This document shows, in pieces, positions 38,340 to 49,181 of a stretch of DNA of 64,000 bases (positions are counted from its first letter, which is position 1; the number at the start of each line of letters is the position of its first letter). This DNA is from Billgrantia ethanolica (GTDB taxonomy: Bacteria > Pseudomonadota > Gammaproteobacteria > Pseudomonadales > Halomonadaceae). Position numbers and translations under genes: made by a program. The notes beneath the pieces are model-generated. The model searched no databases. It saw only the letters and a program-made list of their open reading frames with translations, and had not been told where the DNA came from. Location of the stretch: the NCBI RefSeq assembly GCF_021404305.1, contig NZ_JABFTX010000001.1, forward strand, positions 1,426,001 through 1,490,000, in the 5' to 3' direction.

Positions 38340-38870
38340 ATGAACTTCGACCACATCCCCGCCGGCAAGGACCTCCCCAATGACGTCTATGTCGCCATAG
38401 AGATCCCTGCCAACCACGCTCCGATCAAGTACGAGATCGACAAGGAGATGGGCGCCCTGCTGGTGGATCGCTTCATGGCCACCCCGATGTTCTACCCGGC
38501 CAACTACGGCTTCATCCCCCACACCCTGGCCGACGACGGCGACCCGCTGGACGCCCTGGTGGTCACTCCCTACCCGGTCCAGGCCGGCAGCATCATCCGT
38601 GCCCGTCCGGTCGGCATCCTGAACATGACCGACGAAGCCGGCGAGGACGCCAAACTGGTGTGCGTACCTCATGCCAAGCTGTCCACCCTGTACGATGACG
38701 TTCAGGAAGTCGCTGACCTGCCGGAACTGCTGCGCCAGCAGATCGCCCACTTCTTCGAGAACTACAAGGATCTCGAGAAAGGCAAGTGGGTGAAGGTGGA
38801 GTCGTGGGAAGGCGCCGATGCCGCCCGCAAGGCCATCGAGAAGGCCGTGGCTGCCTACGAAAAAGCCTGA
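38340..38870 (+). CDS. ppa: Inorganic pyrophosphatase (family I)
   Basis: The 176-aa cytosolic enzyme hydrolyses PPi to two phosphates. The signature [12 protein letters not shown] holds the metal-binding aspartates, with further YGFIPHTLA and the C-terminal [19 protein letters not shown]. Length matches E. coli Ppa. ATG 38340 follows AAGGAAG. Single gene with its own promoter and terminator. Confidence 0.97.
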   Translation: MNFDHIPAGKDLPNDVYVAIEIPANHAPIKYEIDKEMGALLVDRFMATPMFYPANYGFIPHTLADDGDPLDALVVTPYPVQAGSIIRARPVGILNMTDEAGEDAKLVCVPHAKLSTLYDDVQEVADLPELLRQQIAHFFENYKDLEKGKWVKVESWEGADAARKAIEKAVAAYEKA

Positions 38871-38887
38871 GCCGAGTCAGCTCTGCC

Positions 38888-38918
38888 GCACGGGCCGCCC
38901 CATTGGGGCGGCCCGTGC
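38888..38918 (+). terminator. Rho-independent terminator of ppa
   Basis: 14-bp perfect stem GCACGGGCCGCCCC/GGGGCGGCCCGTGC with loop ATT, followed by TTCTTCCT. Confidence 0.85.
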
Positions 38919-39068
38919 TTCTTCCTGCGACATCGGAGCGCAGGCGTAAGGTTCTAACGCAGCCGGCGACTGAGGTATTCTAAGTAAGCCATTCAGCTCG
39001 CCGGGAACTTGGCGTCACGCGCCGGGTCCCTGTAACGCCCGGCTACGTTTCGATAAGGAACCTCTGCG

Positions 39069-40937
39069 TTGACTCACCGCCATCTCGCCATACGTCTGAT
39101 CTGCACCCTGCTGCTGTGGGTGCCGCTGGTCGCCCAGGCTCAGTGGTTCTCGTCGTCTTCCGGCAACCAGAGTGACTTCCTGCCGGTGATGGAGGCTTTT
39201 CAGCCCAGCGCCTGGCACGACGGCGAGACCCTCTACATCGGCTTCGAGAATGCCGAGGGCTATTATCTCTACCGCCACCAGCTTGGCGTCGAGAGTCGCA
39301 ACGATGCCTTCGAGGTCGGCGAGCCGGAGATCCCCGAGGGCGAGTTCAAGAGCGACGAGTTCCTCGGCGACGTCTACGTCTTCTACGACCGCGTGGTCTT
39401 CGAAGCGCCGCTGCAAGGCAGTGCCGAAGGTCCGCTCGATATCACGGTACGCTTCCAGGGCTGTGCCGATGCGGGGCTGTGCTACCCACCGGAGCGGGTC
39501 GAACTCCAGGCACCCGCCAGCGCCATGCCTGCCGCCTTCGTCGGCTGGCGCGACGGCAACGGCTCGAGCGGAAATGCCGTCACCACGGCTGCCGCCGCCC
39601 CGCCCGCTCTGCAAAGCCAGGATGGCCGCTTCAGCAGCCTGATCGGTGAGGCCAGCCTGCCCATGATACTCGGCCTGTTCTTTCTCGCGGGACTGGGTCT
39701 GACCTTCACCCCCTGCGTGCTGCCGATGGTGCCGATCCTGTCGTCGATCATAGTTGGCCAGAACCCAACACGGCCACGCGCTTTCGCCCTTTCCGCCAGC
39801 TACGTGGCCGGCATGTCGCTGACCTACGCCCTGGTCGGCGTGTTGATGGGCCTGTTCGGCGCCGGGCTCAACCTGCAGGCGCACCTGCAGTCGGCCCCGG
39901 TACTGATCGTCTTCGCCCTGCTCTTCACGCTTTTCGCGCTGGCCATGTTCGGCACCTTCGACCTGCGCCTGTCGCCACGCCTGGCGGGCCGCGTCGACGC
40001 CTGGCAGGCCCGCGCCCAGCGCAGCGGCCCACTGGGTCTGGCCGGTGCCGGCTCGCTGTCGGTGCTGGTGGTCTCGCCCTGCGTCTCGGCCCCGCTGGCC
40101 GGCGCCCTGGTGTTCATCTCTTCTACCGGCGATGCCATGATGGGGGGCGCCGCCCTGCTGGCGCTCGGCCTCGGCATGGGCGTGCCGCTGCTGCTGGTCG
40201 GCACGTTCGGCGCCACGGCACTGCCGCGCAGTGGCGCCTGGATGAACGGCGTCAAGATCGCCTTCGGCATTCTGCTGCTGGGCGTCGCCGTGTGGCTGAT
40301 CGAGCGGCTGCTGCCCGCCTCCGTCAGCCTCCTGCTGTGGGCTGCCCTGGCCATCGGCAGCGCCCTGGCGCTTGGCGCCCTCTCTCTCAATCAGGCCCAG
40401 GGCTGGCCACGCGTACGCCAAGCTGGCGGCCTGCTGTTACTGGCCTGGGGCATCGCCCTGGTGTTCGGCGCCGCCATGGGCGGCAGCGACCCGCTACGTC
40501 CGTTGGCCTCCCTGCCCAACGGCTCGGGTGCTGTCGAAGCGCCGCCGGTCACCACCGTGGCGGATCTCGAAGGGCTGCGCAGCGAGCTGCGCGCGCGCTC
40601 GACCCAAGGCCAACCGGCCTTCGTTCACTTCACCGCCGACTGGTGCATCTCCTGCAAGCAGATGGAGCGCCAGGTCTATCCCGACCCGCGGGTCGCCGAG
40701 CCTCTGGCGCAGTTCGCCCATATCTACGTCGACGTCACCCGCACGGATAGTGCGACCCGCGAGATTCTCGACCACTTCGGCCTGTTCGGACCGCCGAGCC
40801 TGCTATTCTTCAGCGGGGAAGAAGAGGTCCGCGAGGCGCGCATCCAGGGCGAAGTACGGGCGGACGAACTCGCCAGCCATCTGCAGGGCCTGCTCGACTG
40901 GCTCGAAGGTCAGGCTTCCGCCCCCGAGGCTTCCTGA
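39069..40937 (+). CDS. dsbD: Thiol:disulfide interchange protein DsbD
   Basis: This 622-aa inner-membrane electron carrier delivers reducing power to periplasmic DsbC/DsbG. It has a signal peptide (about 1-24) and an N-terminal immunoglobulin-like domain with the Cys pair in [11 protein letters not shown]. Eight or so transmembrane helices follow, with Cys in [10 protein letters not shown] and [10 protein letters not shown]. The C-terminal thioredoxin-like domain has CISC in [11 protein letters not shown]. Start is TTG 39069 with AAGGAA upstream. Confidence 0.95.
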   Translation: MTHRHLAIRLICTLLLWVPLVAQAQWFSSSSGNQSDFLPVMEAFQPSAWHDGETLYIGFENAEGYYLYRHQLGVESRNDAFEVGEPEIPEGEFKSDEFLGDVYVFYDRVVFEAPLQGSAEGPLDITVRFQGCADAGLCYPPERVELQAPASAMPAAFVGWRDGNGSSGNAVTTAAAAPPALQSQDGRFSSLIGEASLPMILGLFFLAGLGLTFTPCVLPMVPILSSIIVGQNPTRPRAFALSASYVAGMSLTYALVGVLMGLFGAGLNLQAHLQSAPVLIVFALLFTLFALAMFGTFDLRLSPRLAGRVDAWQARAQRSGPLGLAGAGSLSVLVVSPCVSAPLAGALVFISSTGDAMMGGAALLALGLGMGVPLLLVGTFGATALPRSGAWMNGVKIAFGILLLGVAVWLIERLLPASVSLLLWAALAIGSALALGALSLNQAQGWPRVRQAGGLLLLAWGIALVFGAAMGGSDPLRPLASLPNGSGAVEAPPVTTVADLEGLRSELRARSTQGQPAFVHFTADWCISCKQMERQVYPDPRVAEPLAQFAHIYVDVTRTDSATREILDHFGLFGPPSLLFFSGEEEVREARIQGEVRADELASHLQGLLDWLEGQASAPEAS

Positions 40938-41128
40938 CTTCGCATGACGTAACCGAACGCCGTTCGACCGGCTGGACATCCCCGCGGATTTTAGGCACAC
41001 TCCGCCAACAACGCTCTTTGAGGCCGATAGCGTCGGCAATGTTCACCATCTTGTCGCGATCTATCGAAAGTTGGCTGGGGTTAACAGCGCCCCTGCCAGC
41101 GCCATTTACCCACCGGTCGAGACTCAAT

Positions 41129-41593
41129 ATGGATATCCGTAAGGTCAAGAAGCTGATCGAGCTGCTCGAAGAATCCAACATCAGCGAAATCGAGATTCAG
41201 GAAGGCGAAGAGTCGGTGCGTATCAGCCGTCACCCCAACGGGGTGAGCTGGCCCCAGCCTCCCATGCCCCAGTATGCGCCCGCTCAAGCCATGCCCAGCC
41301 AGCCGGCACCGGCTCCCGCTTCCGGCCCTGCCGAAGAAGCGCCTGCGGCCGCCTATCAGGGGCAGGCGCTGACCTCGCCCATGGTCGGCACCTTCTACCG
41401 CAGCCCGGCACCTGGCTCCAAGCCGTTCGTCGAGATCGGTCAGAGCGTGCGCAAGGGCGAGACCGTGTGCATCGTCGAAGCCATGAAGATGATGAACCAG
41501 ATCGAGGCCGATCGTGACGGCGTCATCGAGGCCATCCTGGTCGAGGACGGCGAGCCGGTCGAGTTCGACCAGCCGATGCTCGTCATTTCCTGA
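41129..41593 (+). CDS. accB: Biotin carboxyl carrier protein of acetyl-CoA carboxylase
   Basis: The 154-aa protein has an N-terminal helix ([16 protein letters not shown]), a Pro/Ala/Gln linker (about 50-75) and a C-terminal biotinyl domain with the biotin-accepting Lys in EAMKMMN. ATG 41129 is the family start; an in-frame ATG-containing extension to 41018 is only the leader. The 191-bp untranslated region upstream shows no clear hairpin or promoter by eye. accC follows 27 bp later. Confidence 0.96.
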   Translation: MDIRKVKKLIELLEESNISEIEIQEGEESVRISRHPNGVSWPQPPMPQYAPAQAMPSQPAPAPASGPAEEAPAAAYQGQALTSPMVGTFYRSPAPGSKPFVEIGQSVRKGETVCIVEAMKMMNQIEADRDGVIEAILVEDGEPVEFDQPMLVIS

Positions 41594-41620
41594 TCTTTCA
41601 CCGACACTGGCGGACTCCCT

Positions 41621-42961
41621 ATGCTGGACAAGGTTCTCATCGCCAACCGCGGCGAGATCGCCCTGCGAATTCTGCGTGCCTGCAAGGAGCTGGGCATCAA
41701 GACCGTCGCGGTACACTCGAAGGCCGATCGCGAGCTGATGCACGTTCGCCTGGCCGACGAGGCCGTATGCATCGGCCCGGCCCCCTCGGCGCAATCCTAT
41801 CTCAACATTCCGGCCCTGATCAGCGCCGCGGAAGTCACTGACTCCAGCGCCATCCACCCCGGCTACGGCTTTCTCTCCGAGAACGCCAACTTCGCCGAGC
41901 AGGTGGAGCGCTCCGGCTTCGTCTTCATCGGGCCGCGTGCCGAGACCATCCGCCTGATGGGCGACAAGGTCAGCGCCATCGAGGCCATGAAGAAGGCCGG
42001 CGTCCCAACCGTACCCGGCTCCGACGGGCCGTTGGGCGACGACGAAGGCGACAACATGGCCATCGCCCGGCGCATCGGCTATCCGGTGATCATCAAGGCC
42101 GCTGCCGGCGGCGGTGGGCGCGGCATGCGCGTGGTTCACACCGAAGGCCATCTGCTCTCGGCGATCAACGTGACGCGCACCGAGGCCCACGCGGCCTTCG
42201 GCGACGGCACGGTGTACATGGAGAAGTTCCTCGAACGTCCGCGCCACGTCGAGGTGCAGGTGCTGGCCGACGGCCAGGGCAATGCCATTCACCTGTACGA
42301 CCGCGACTGCTCGCTGCAGCGCCGCCACCAGAAGGTGCTGGAAGAAGCCCCGGCTCCGGGCATCGATCCGAAGGCCCGCGCCGAGGTACTCGAGGCGTGC
42401 CGCCAGGCCTGCCTCGAGATCAACTACCGCGGCGCCGGCACCTTCGAATTCCTCTACGAAGACGGCCGGTTCTTCTTCATCGAGATGAACACCCGCGTGC
42501 AGGTGGAGCACCCCGTCACCGAGATGGTGACCGGCGTGGACATCGTACGCGAGCAGCTGCGCATCGCCTCGGGCCTGCCGCTGTCGATCCGTCAGGAAGA
42601 CGTCAAGCTCAACGGCCACGCCTTCGAGTGCCGCATCAACGCCGAGGATGCGCGCACCTTCATGCCCTCTCCCGGCAAGGTCACGCTCTACCACCCGCCA
42701 GGCGGCCTGGGCATTCGCATGGATTCGCACCTCTACACCGGCTATACCGTGCCACCCCACTACGACTCGCTGATCGGCAAGCTGATCACCTGGGGCGACA
42801 ACCGTGAGATCGCGCTGACACGCATGCGCAACGGTCTCGACGAACTGCTGGTGGAAGGCATCAAGACCAACACCGACCTGCACAAGGACCTGGTCCGCGA
42901 CGGCCACTTCCAGCAGGGCGGCGTCAACATTCACTACCTGGAGAAGAAGCTCGGCTCCTAG
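41621..42961 (+). CDS. accC: Biotin carboxylase subunit of acetyl-CoA carboxylase
   Basis: This 446-aa ATP-grasp enzyme carboxylates biotin on AccB, the first step of fatty-acid synthesis. All motifs are intact: [10 protein letters not shown] at the N-terminus, [13 protein letters not shown], the ATP loop [20 protein letters not shown] and [16 protein letters not shown]. It is the functional counterpart to the eroded homologue at 14921-15862. Confidence 0.98.
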   Translation: MLDKVLIANRGEIALRILRACKELGIKTVAVHSKADRELMHVRLADEAVCIGPAPSAQSYLNIPALISAAEVTDSSAIHPGYGFLSENANFAEQVERSGFVFIGPRAETIRLMGDKVSAIEAMKKAGVPTVPGSDGPLGDDEGDNMAIARRIGYPVIIKAAAGGGGRGMRVVHTEGHLLSAINVTRTEAHAAFGDGTVYMEKFLERPRHVEVQVLADGQGNAIHLYDRDCSLQRRHQKVLEEAPAPGIDPKARAEVLEACRQACLEINYRGAGTFEFLYEDGRFFFIEMNTRVQVEHPVTEMVTGVDIVREQLRIASGLPLSIRQEDVKLNGHAFECRINAEDARTFMPSPGKVTLYHPPGGLGIRMDSHLYTGYTVPPHYDSLIGKLITWGDNREIALTRMRNGLDELLVEGIKTNTDLHKDLVRDGHFQQGGVNIHYLEKKLGS

Positions 42962-42995
42962 GAAGTTCGCTTCCCGGTCCGAACATCGCTCCCGG

Positions 42996-43017
42996 CGGGG
43001 TGGCCAAGGCCACCCCG
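42996..43017 (+). terminator. Hairpin after accBC
   Basis: 10-bp inverted repeat CGGGGTGGCC/GGCCACCCCG separated by AA, followed by TCTGCGTT. It lies 34 bp beyond the accC stop and 24 bp before prmA, so termination may be partial. Confidence 0.5.
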
Positions 43018-43041
43018 TCTGCGTTAAGCACGGAGAATGCC

Positions 43042-43956
43042 ATGCCCTGGCTGCAACTCAAGGCCTATGTCGCCCCGGAGCAGGCCGAGCTGCTCGAAGA
43101 GCTGCTACTGGCCGAAGGCGCCACCGCCATCACGCTGCAGGATGCCCACGACGACCCGGTGTTTGAGCCCGAGCGCGGCACCACCCCTTTGTGGAACGAA
43201 ACGGTGCTGACGGGGCTCTACGACGATCTCGAAGGCCTCGAGGCCATGCTCGAGCGCCTTGCCGCCGCCTGGGCCGAGAGCATGCCCGACGAGCCCTGCC
43301 CGGTCATCGAGCACGAGCTGCTCGCCGACCGCGACTGGGAGCGCGAGTGGATGGAGGACTTCAAGCCCTTGCGCATGGGCCAGCGACTGTGGATCGTGCC
43401 CAGCTGGCACGAGCCGCCCGACCTCGACGCCGTCAACTTGCACCTGGACCCCGGCCTGGCCTTCGGCACCGGCACCCACCCCACCACGGCGCTGTGCCTC
43501 GAGTGGCTCGACGCGCTGGCACTCGAAGGTGGCCTCGACGGCATCGAGGTGCTCGACGTGGGCTGCGGTTCGGGCATCCTCGCTATCGCCGCGCTCAAGC
43601 TCGGTGCGGCAATGGCCACCGGCACCGACATAGACCCTCAGGCGCTACAGGCCAGCCGCGACAATGCCATACGCAACGACGTTGCCGAGCACGAGCTGAC
43701 GCTGTGCTATCCCGAGCAGCTCGACGCCGGGCGCCGCTTCCCGCTGGTGGTGGCCAACATCCTGGCCGGCCCGCTGGTGGAGCTGGCGCCGACCATCGCC
43801 GGGCAGGTTGCGCCCGGCGGCCGCCTGGCGCTATCGGGGATTCTCGCAGGCCAGGCCGACGAAGTGCTCGACGCCTATCGTGAGCAGGGGCTGACGATGG
43901 ATGAGCCCCAGATCCGCGAGGGCTGGGTCCGACTCAGCGGACGACGTCCGGCTTGA
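43042..43956 (+). CDS. prmA: Ribosomal protein L11 methyltransferase
   Basis: This 304-aa SAM-dependent methyltransferase trimethylates L11. FGTGTHPTT and LDVGCGSGILAIAALKLGA are the substrate and SAM motifs, with VVANILAGPLVEL later. ATG 43042 (MPWLQLKAYV) follows GGAGA and fits the family; the longer frame from 43000 runs through the hairpin. Confidence 0.96.
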   Translation: MPWLQLKAYVAPEQAELLEELLLAEGATAITLQDAHDDPVFEPERGTTPLWNETVLTGLYDDLEGLEAMLERLAAAWAESMPDEPCPVIEHELLADRDWEREWMEDFKPLRMGQRLWIVPSWHEPPDLDAVNLHLDPGLAFGTGTHPTTALCLEWLDALALEGGLDGIEVLDVGCGSGILAIAALKLGAAMATGTDIDPQALQASRDNAIRNDVAEHELTLCYPEQLDAGRRFPLVVANILAGPLVELAPTIAGQVAPGGRLALSGILAGQADEVLDAYREQGLTMDEPQIREGWVRLSGRRPA

Positions 43957-44052
43957 ACCATGGGCCGCAGCCTCGATTGGCCACCATCGTCACCTTCACC
44001 CTGCCCCACCAGGGGCGTATGATATGCAGCCCCTGGTTCACTGAGCCGTCCC

Positions 44053-45096
44053 ATGCCCGATAGTCGCCCACTGCCACAGATCGGTCGCCACCGCCTGCCC
44101 AACCGGGTCATCCTGGCTCCCATGGCCGGCGTCACCGATCGCCCGTTCCGCCAGCTCTGCCGCCGCCTGGGGGCCGGACTGGTGGTGGGCGAGATGGTCA
44201 CCTCCGACCCGACACTGTGGAATACGCGCAAGTCGCGACAGCGCATGGACCATACCGGCGAGCCGGGGCCGCGTGCGGTGCAGATTGCCGGCGGCGACGC
44301 CGCCATGCTGGCCGAGGCCGCGCGACTGAACGCCGCACAGGGCGCCGAGATCATCGACATCAACATGGGCTGCCCGGCCAAGAAGGTGTGCAACAAGGCT
44401 GCCGGCTCGGCTCTGCTGCGCGACGAAGCCTTGGTGGCGGAGATCCTCGACGCCGTGGTAGCGGCGGTCGAAGTACCGGTGACGCTCAAGATCCGCACCG
44501 GCTGGTGTGCCGACAGCAACAACGGGGTGCGCGTGGCACGGCTGGCCGAAAGCGCCGGCATTCAGGCGCTGGCGGTACATGGCCGTCACCGTCAGCAGCG
44601 CTACCAGGGTGAAGCGGAATACGACACCATCGCCGCCATCAAGCAGGCGGTGCGCATCCCGGTCTTCGCCAACGGCGATATCGACTCTCCACGCAAGGCG
44701 GCCGAAGTTCTGGACTATACTGGTGCGGATGCGGTGATGGTCGGCCGCGGCGCCCAGGGCAACCCCTGGATTTTTCGCGAGATCGACCATTACCTGAACC
44801 ACGGGCGCACTTGCCCGCCTCCCGACATGAATGAGCGCGCCGGGGTCCTGCGGGGCCATGTGCATGCCCTGCACGACTTCTACGGCGACTACATGGGGGT
44901 GCGCATTGCCCGCAAGCACCTGGGCTGGTATCTCGCTGCCGACCGCCGTTTCGACAGCGACCGGCAGCGCGAGCTGCGGGCAGCCTTCAATGCCCTGGAG
45001 CAGCCGAACGAACAGTATGACTTCATCGACGATCTGTTTTCCCTCGAGGGCGCAACCGGCCTCTCGTGGGCAACGAATGGAATCAGTGCCGCATGA
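44053..45096 (+). CDS. dusB: tRNA-dihydrouridine synthase B
   Basis: The 347-aa FMN enzyme reduces uridines in the tRNA D-loop. It contains LAPMAGVTDRPFR, INMGCPAKKVCNKAAGSALL (active-site Cys) and MVGRGAQGNPWIF. It forms the conserved dusB-fis operon; the fis start overlaps its stop. Confidence 0.96.
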   Translation: MPDSRPLPQIGRHRLPNRVILAPMAGVTDRPFRQLCRRLGAGLVVGEMVTSDPTLWNTRKSRQRMDHTGEPGPRAVQIAGGDAAMLAEAARLNAAQGAEIIDINMGCPAKKVCNKAAGSALLRDEALVAEILDAVVAAVEVPVTLKIRTGWCADSNNGVRVARLAESAGIQALAVHGRHRQQRYQGEAEYDTIAAIKQAVRIPVFANGDIDSPRKAAEVLDYTGADAVMVGRGAQGNPWIFREIDHYLNHGRTCPPPDMNERAGVLRGHVHALHDFYGDYMGVRIARKHLGWYLAADRRFDSDRQRELRAAFNALEQPNEQYDFIDDLFSLEGATGLSWATNGISAA

Positions 45097-45431
45097 ACCG
45101 TGAAGTTTTCGACCCCAATGCCGATATGCCAGGCCTGGAGGGTAGCACTTTGACCGGCCTGCCCGAGCTCGGCGGCCTCACCACGCCACCCAGTACGCTT
45201 GGCGAGCAGCCGCTGCGCGAAGCCGTGAACGCCGCCATGCGACGCTATTTCGATCACCTGGACGGCGGTACCGTAACCGACCTCTACGCCATGGTCATGG
45301 CCGAGGTCGAGGCGCCGCTGCTGGCCAGCGTGCTGGAATACACCCAGGGCAACCAGACCCGCGCCGCCGAGATGCTCGGCCTCAACCGCGGCACCCTGCG
45401 CAAGAAGCTCAAGCAGCACGACCTCATCTGA
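45093..45431 (+). CDS. fis: DNA-binding protein Fis
   Basis: This 112-aa nucleoid protein has a variable acidic N-terminus and the conserved C-terminal helix-turn-helix (GNQTRAAEMLGLNRGTLRKK). ATG 45093 overlaps the dusB stop as ATGA. A GTG at 45066 would also be in frame but breaks the usual coupling. Confidence 0.95.
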   Translation: MNREVFDPNADMPGLEGSTLTGLPELGGLTTPPSTLGEQPLREAVNAAMRRYFDHLDGGTVTDLYAMVMAEVEAPLLASVLEYTQGNQTRAAEMLGLNRGTLRKKLKQHDLI

Positions 45432-45503
45432 TACCACCGGGCTACGCTCCCGCGCACGGCCCGGCCCCTTACACCCACTACCGACAGAGAGTTGCACCGC
45501 ACC

Positions 45504-47084
45504 ATGGCCCAAGCCTCCCCCACCCCGGTACGCCGCGCCCTGATCAGCGTCTCTGACAAGACCGGCATCGTCGACTTCGCCCGCGGCCTTAGCGAACGCG
45601 GTGTCGAGCTGCTTTCGACCGGCGGCACCTTCCGCCTGCTGCAGGAGAACGGCATCGCCGTTACCGAGGTGTCCGAGCACACCGGCTTTCCCGAGATCAT
45701 GGACGGCCGCGTCAAGACCCTGCACCCCAAGATCCATGGCGGCATCCTGGGTCGCCGCGGTCAGGACGACGCGGTGATGGCCGAGCACGGCATCGCGCCC
45801 ATCGACATGGTGGTGGTCAACCTCTACCCCTTCGCCCAGACCGTCGCCAAGCCGGACTGCACCCTGGAAGACGCCATCGAGAACATCGACATCGGCGGCC
45901 CGACCATGGTTCGCGCCTGCGCCAAGAATCACGCCCACACCACCATCGTGGTGGATGCCGACGACTATGACCGCGTGCTGGCCGAGATTGACTCCCAAAG
46001 CGGCGCAGTAAGCCATGCCACCCGCTTCGACCTGGCAGTGAAGGCCTTCGAGCACACCGCCGGCTACGATGCCGCCATCGCCGACTACCTGGGCCAGCGC
46101 GTGCCCGGCGGCGAGGATGGCTTCCCGCGCACCTATAACGTCCAGTTCGTCAAGAAGCAGGCCATGCGCTACGGCGAGAACCCGCACCAGAGCGCGGCCT
46201 TCTACGTCGAAGCCGACGCCCGCGAGGCAAGCGTCGCTACCGCTCGTCAGCTGCAGGGCAAGGAACTCTCGTTCAACAACGTGGCCGACACCGACGCCGC
46301 CTTCGAGTGCGTCAAGAGCTTCACCGACACCGCCTGCGTGATCGTCAAGCACGCCAACCCCTGCGGCGTGGCGGTGGGTGCCTCGCCCCGTGAAGCCTAC
46401 GACAAGGCCTTCTCCACCGACCCCACCAGCGCCTTCGGCGGCATCATCGCCTTCAACCGCCCGCTGGACGCCGAGACCGCCCGCGCCATCATCGACCGCC
46501 AGTTCGTCGAAGTGATCATCGCTCCCGGGGTCGAGGAAGCCGCCCTTGCCATCGTCACCGAGAAGCAGAACGTGCGCCTGCTCGACGTCGGCGACAACTG
46601 GCCCGGCGAGCGCGAGCATGCCCACGACTTCAAGCGCGTCACCGGCGGGCTGCTGGTACAGGACCGCGACCTCGGCATGGTCGGCCGCGACGAGCTGACC
46701 GTGGTGACTGAGCGAGTGCCCAGCGAGCAGGAGATGCGCGACCTGGCCTTTGCCTGGAAGGTGGCCAAGTACGTCAAGTCCAACGCCATCGTCTACGCCA
46801 AGGGCGGTCAGACCGTCGGCGTCGGCGCCGGCCAGATGAGCCGCGTCTACTCGGCCAAGATTGCCGGCATCAAGGCCGCCGACGAGGGCCTCTCCGTGCC
46901 CGGCTCGGTAATGGCCTCGGACGCCTTCTTCCCCTTCCGCGACGGCATCGACGCCGCTGCCGCGGCCGGTATCACCGCCGTGATCCAGCCCGGCGGCTCC
47001 ATGCGTGACCAGGAAGTGATCGACGCCGCCAACGAAGCGGGCATCGCCATGGTATTTACCGGCATGCGCCACTTTAAGCATTAA
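45504..47084 (+). CDS. purH: Bifunctional AICAR formyltransferase / IMP cyclohydrolase
   Basis: This 526-aa enzyme catalyses the last two steps of IMP synthesis. The N-terminal MGS-like cyclohydrolase domain starts [12 protein letters not shown]. The formyltransferase domain has [14 protein letters not shown] and [10 protein letters not shown], and the C-terminus is the typical GMRHFKH. ATG 45504 (MAQASPTP) is preferred to an in-frame TTG at 45492. Confidence 0.97.
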   Translation: MAQASPTPVRRALISVSDKTGIVDFARGLSERGVELLSTGGTFRLLQENGIAVTEVSEHTGFPEIMDGRVKTLHPKIHGGILGRRGQDDAVMAEHGIAPIDMVVVNLYPFAQTVAKPDCTLEDAIENIDIGGPTMVRACAKNHAHTTIVVDADDYDRVLAEIDSQSGAVSHATRFDLAVKAFEHTAGYDAAIADYLGQRVPGGEDGFPRTYNVQFVKKQAMRYGENPHQSAAFYVEADAREASVATARQLQGKELSFNNVADTDAAFECVKSFTDTACVIVKHANPCGVAVGASPREAYDKAFSTDPTSAFGGIIAFNRPLDAETARAIIDRQFVEVIIAPGVEEAALAIVTEKQNVRLLDVGDNWPGEREHAHDFKRVTGGLLVQDRDLGMVGRDELTVVTERVPSEQEMRDLAFAWKVAKYVKSNAIVYAKGGQTVGVGAGQMSRVYSAKIAGIKAADEGLSVPGSVMASDAFFPFRDGIDAAAAAGITAVIQPGGSMRDQEVIDAANEAGIAMVFTGMRHFKH

Positions 47085-47167
47085 AGACGCTGGATCTCGG
47101 TCATGCGTCGTTGAAAGTCGCCTAGCCTGACCATCGCTCAGCCGTCTTCTCAAGCAAGTCAGTTACG

Positions 47168-47206
47168 AAACCCCGTCGGCCAGGGCCGACGGGGTTTTCG
47201 TTTCTT
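47168..47206. terminator. Bidirectional rho-independent terminator
   Basis: 14-bp stem AAACCCCGTCGGCC/GGCCGACGGGGTTT with loop AG, followed by TCGTTTCTT on the plus strand and preceded by A-rich sequence for the minus strand. It lies between convergent purH and gabD. Confidence 0.85.
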
Positions 47207-47241
47207 GCAGCTTATGACTTTCGGCTCCGGGCGAAGTCCGG

Positions 47242-48699
47242 TCAGCCCAAATCGATACAGAGGTACTTGGTCTCGAGAAACTCCTCGATTCCCTGGTGGC
47301 CGCCCTCGCGGCCTAGGCCCGAGGCCTTGACCCCGCCGAACGGTGCCGCCGTGTTGGAGATGAGCCCTGTGTTGATACCCACCATGCCGTACTCCAGCGC
47401 ATCGGCGACACGCCATACCCGACCCAGATCCCGCGAGTAGAAGTAGGAGGCGAGGCCGTACTGGGTGTCGTTGGCCATCTGCACGGCATCTTCCTCGTCC
47501 TCGAAGGGGAACACCGCTGCCAACGGACCGAAGGTCTCCTCGTGGGCGACCTTCATGTCGGCATTGGCGAAGCTGATCAACGTCGGCGAGAAGAAGTTGC
47601 CGCCGAGCGGATGGGGATTGCCACCCAGCAGCAGCTCCGCCCCCTTGTCGACGGCGTCGTGCACGTGCTCGCTTACCTTGGCTACCGCCTTGTCGTCGAT
47701 CAGCGGACCGATGTTGATGTCCGGCTCGGTGCCGTCACCCACCTTCAGCTCGCTGTTCATCGCCACCGCCAGCTTTTCGCAGAAGGCGTTGATCACGCTG
47801 GACTGCACCAGGAAGCGATTGGTGCAGATGCAGGTCTGGCCGGCATTGCGGAACTTGGCCGCCATGGCCCCCTCGACGGCGGCATCCAGGTCGGCGTCCT
47901 CGAAGACGATGAACGGCGCATTGCCACCCAGCTCCAGCGAGATCTTCTGAATGTGACGAGAGGCCTGCGCCATCAGCTCGCGGCCCACCTCGGTGGAGCC
48001 GGTGAAAGTGATCTTGCGCACCAGCGGCGACTCGGTCATCGCCGAGGCGATCTCGCTGGCACGGCCCGGCACCACGTTGAAGACGCCGCGCGGGATACCG
48101 GCGCGCTCGGCCAGCAGCGCCAGCGCGGTAGCCGAGAACGGGGTCTGGCTGGCCGGCTTGATCACGATGGTGCAGCCGGCCGCCAGCGCCGCGCCGGCCT
48201 TGCGCGTGATCATCGCCGCCGGGAAGTTCCACGGCGTGATGGCACCGACCACCCCCACCGGCTGCTTGGTCACCACGATGCGCTGATTGGGCTTCGCCGC
48301 CGGGATGGTCTCGCCGTAGATGCGCCGCGCCTCTTCGGCGAACCAGCGCAGGAAACTCGCCGCATAGGCAATCTCGCCGGCAGCCTCCTTGAGCGGCTTG
48401 CCCTGCTCGTGGGTCATGATCATCGCCAGGTCGTCCTGATGCTCCATCATCAGGTCGTGCCACTTCAAGATGATGTCGGCCCGCTCCTGGGCGGTTAAGG
48501 CACGCCAACCGACCAGCGCCGCATCCGCTGCGGCGATGGCGCGCTCGGTCTCTGCCCGGCCCAGCCTCGGTACGGTACCGAAGGTCTCGCCGGTCGCCGG
48601 GTTGACCACTTCGATCTGTTCACCGCTGTCGGCAGCGACCCAACTGCCGTCGATATAGGCGAACGGACAGTAGAGCTGCGTTTCCTTCAGAGCTTCCAT
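47242..48699 (-). CDS. gabD: Succinate-semialdehyde dehydrogenase (NADP-dependent type)
   Basis: This 485-aa aldehyde dehydrogenase oxidises succinic semialdehyde to succinate in GABA catabolism. It contains ITPWNFPAAMITRKAGAALAAG, FTGSTEVGREL, the catalytic Glu in ELGGNAPFIVF and Cys in GQTCICTNRF. CICTNR is typical of the GabD branch. ATG 48699 follows AGGAGA. No gabT is adjacent in this window. Confidence 0.92.
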   Translation of the reverse strand: MEALKETQLYCPFAYIDGSWVAADSGEQIEVVNPATGETFGTVPRLGRAETERAIAAADAALVGWRALTAQERADIILKWHDLMMEHQDDLAMIMTHEQGKPLKEAAGEIAYAASFLRWFAEEARRIYGETIPAAKPNQRIVVTKQPVGVVGAITPWNFPAAMITRKAGAALAAGCTIVIKPASQTPFSATALALLAERAGIPRGVFNVVPGRASEIASAMTESPLVRKITFTGSTEVGRELMAQASRHIQKISLELGGNAPFIVFEDADLDAAVEGAMAAKFRNAGQTCICTNRFLVQSSVINAFCEKLAVAMNSELKVGDGTEPDINIGPLIDDKAVAKVSEHVHDAVDKGAELLLGGNPHPLGGNFFSPTLISFANADMKVAHEETFGPLAAVFPFEDEEDAVQMANDTQYGLASYFYSRDLGRVWRVADALEYGMVGINTGLISNTAAPFGGVKASGLGREGGHQGIEEFLETKYLCIDLG

Positions 48700-48768
48700 C
48701 TCGTTTCTCCTGGCCTCTACGGGCCTTGCTTCATTTGGCGTGGATGAATTCGTGCGCGCCCTGTCTCG

Positions 48769-49137
48769 TCATTCCGCCTCGATGGCGCGCGGCTCGGGGG
48801 CAGTGGCGGGAGCATCGTCCAGCACTGTGGGCTGGAGCATCGCCGTCAGTATGGCAAGTATCAGCACCAGTGCGATGGCCAGCCAGCAAAAAGCTCGGCC
48901 AATGTAGCGGTCGGGGTGGCGGCGGATCTGGCGCAGCCCCATCAAGGCGAAGATGGCGGCGGCAATGTTCAGTGGTGGCAGGCTGCCCTGCAACAGCAGA
49001 GCAAAGAGTGCCGTCACGATGGCGGTCAGAGCCCAGGGGGCATAGCGCCGCCGCGGCGACTCCGGGGCGGAGATGTCACGTTCCAACGTTGCGTCTCTCT
49101 CTTTCGGCTCAGCGTTACTGCCCCATGCTAAGCGCAA
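48769..49137 (-). CDS. Small membrane protein, DUF4190-like
   Basis: Up to 122 aa, with two to three hydrophobic helices (about 33-65 and 82-105) and Gly/Arg spacing (IFALMGLRQIRRHPDRYIGRAFCWLAI) resembling DUF4190 proteins. No function is known. The start is uncertain: TTG 49137 gives the longest product, but TTG 49086 has AGAGAG at a good distance. It is on the same strand as gabD, 69 bp upstream, and may be co-transcribed. Confidence 0.6.
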   Translation of the reverse strand: MRLAWGSNAEPKERDATLERDISAPESPRRRYAPWALTAIVTALFALLLQGSLPPLNIAAAIFALMGLRQIRRHPDRYIGRAFCWLAIALVLILAILTAMLQPTVLDDAPATAPEPRAIEAE

Positions 49138-49181
49138 AGCCCCGCTGCGACCAACCCGAAGGCGGCATGCAAAGGTATTGG

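Noticed and set aside
41018..41128. N-terminal extension of accB
   Set aside because: The family begins at MDIRKVKKL (41129); the upstream codons have no similarity to BCCP.
44889..47153. 754-codon minus-strand frame across dusB, fis and purH
   Set aside because: Antisense to three well-recognised genes; low-complexity Gly/His/Asp composition typical of shadow frames.
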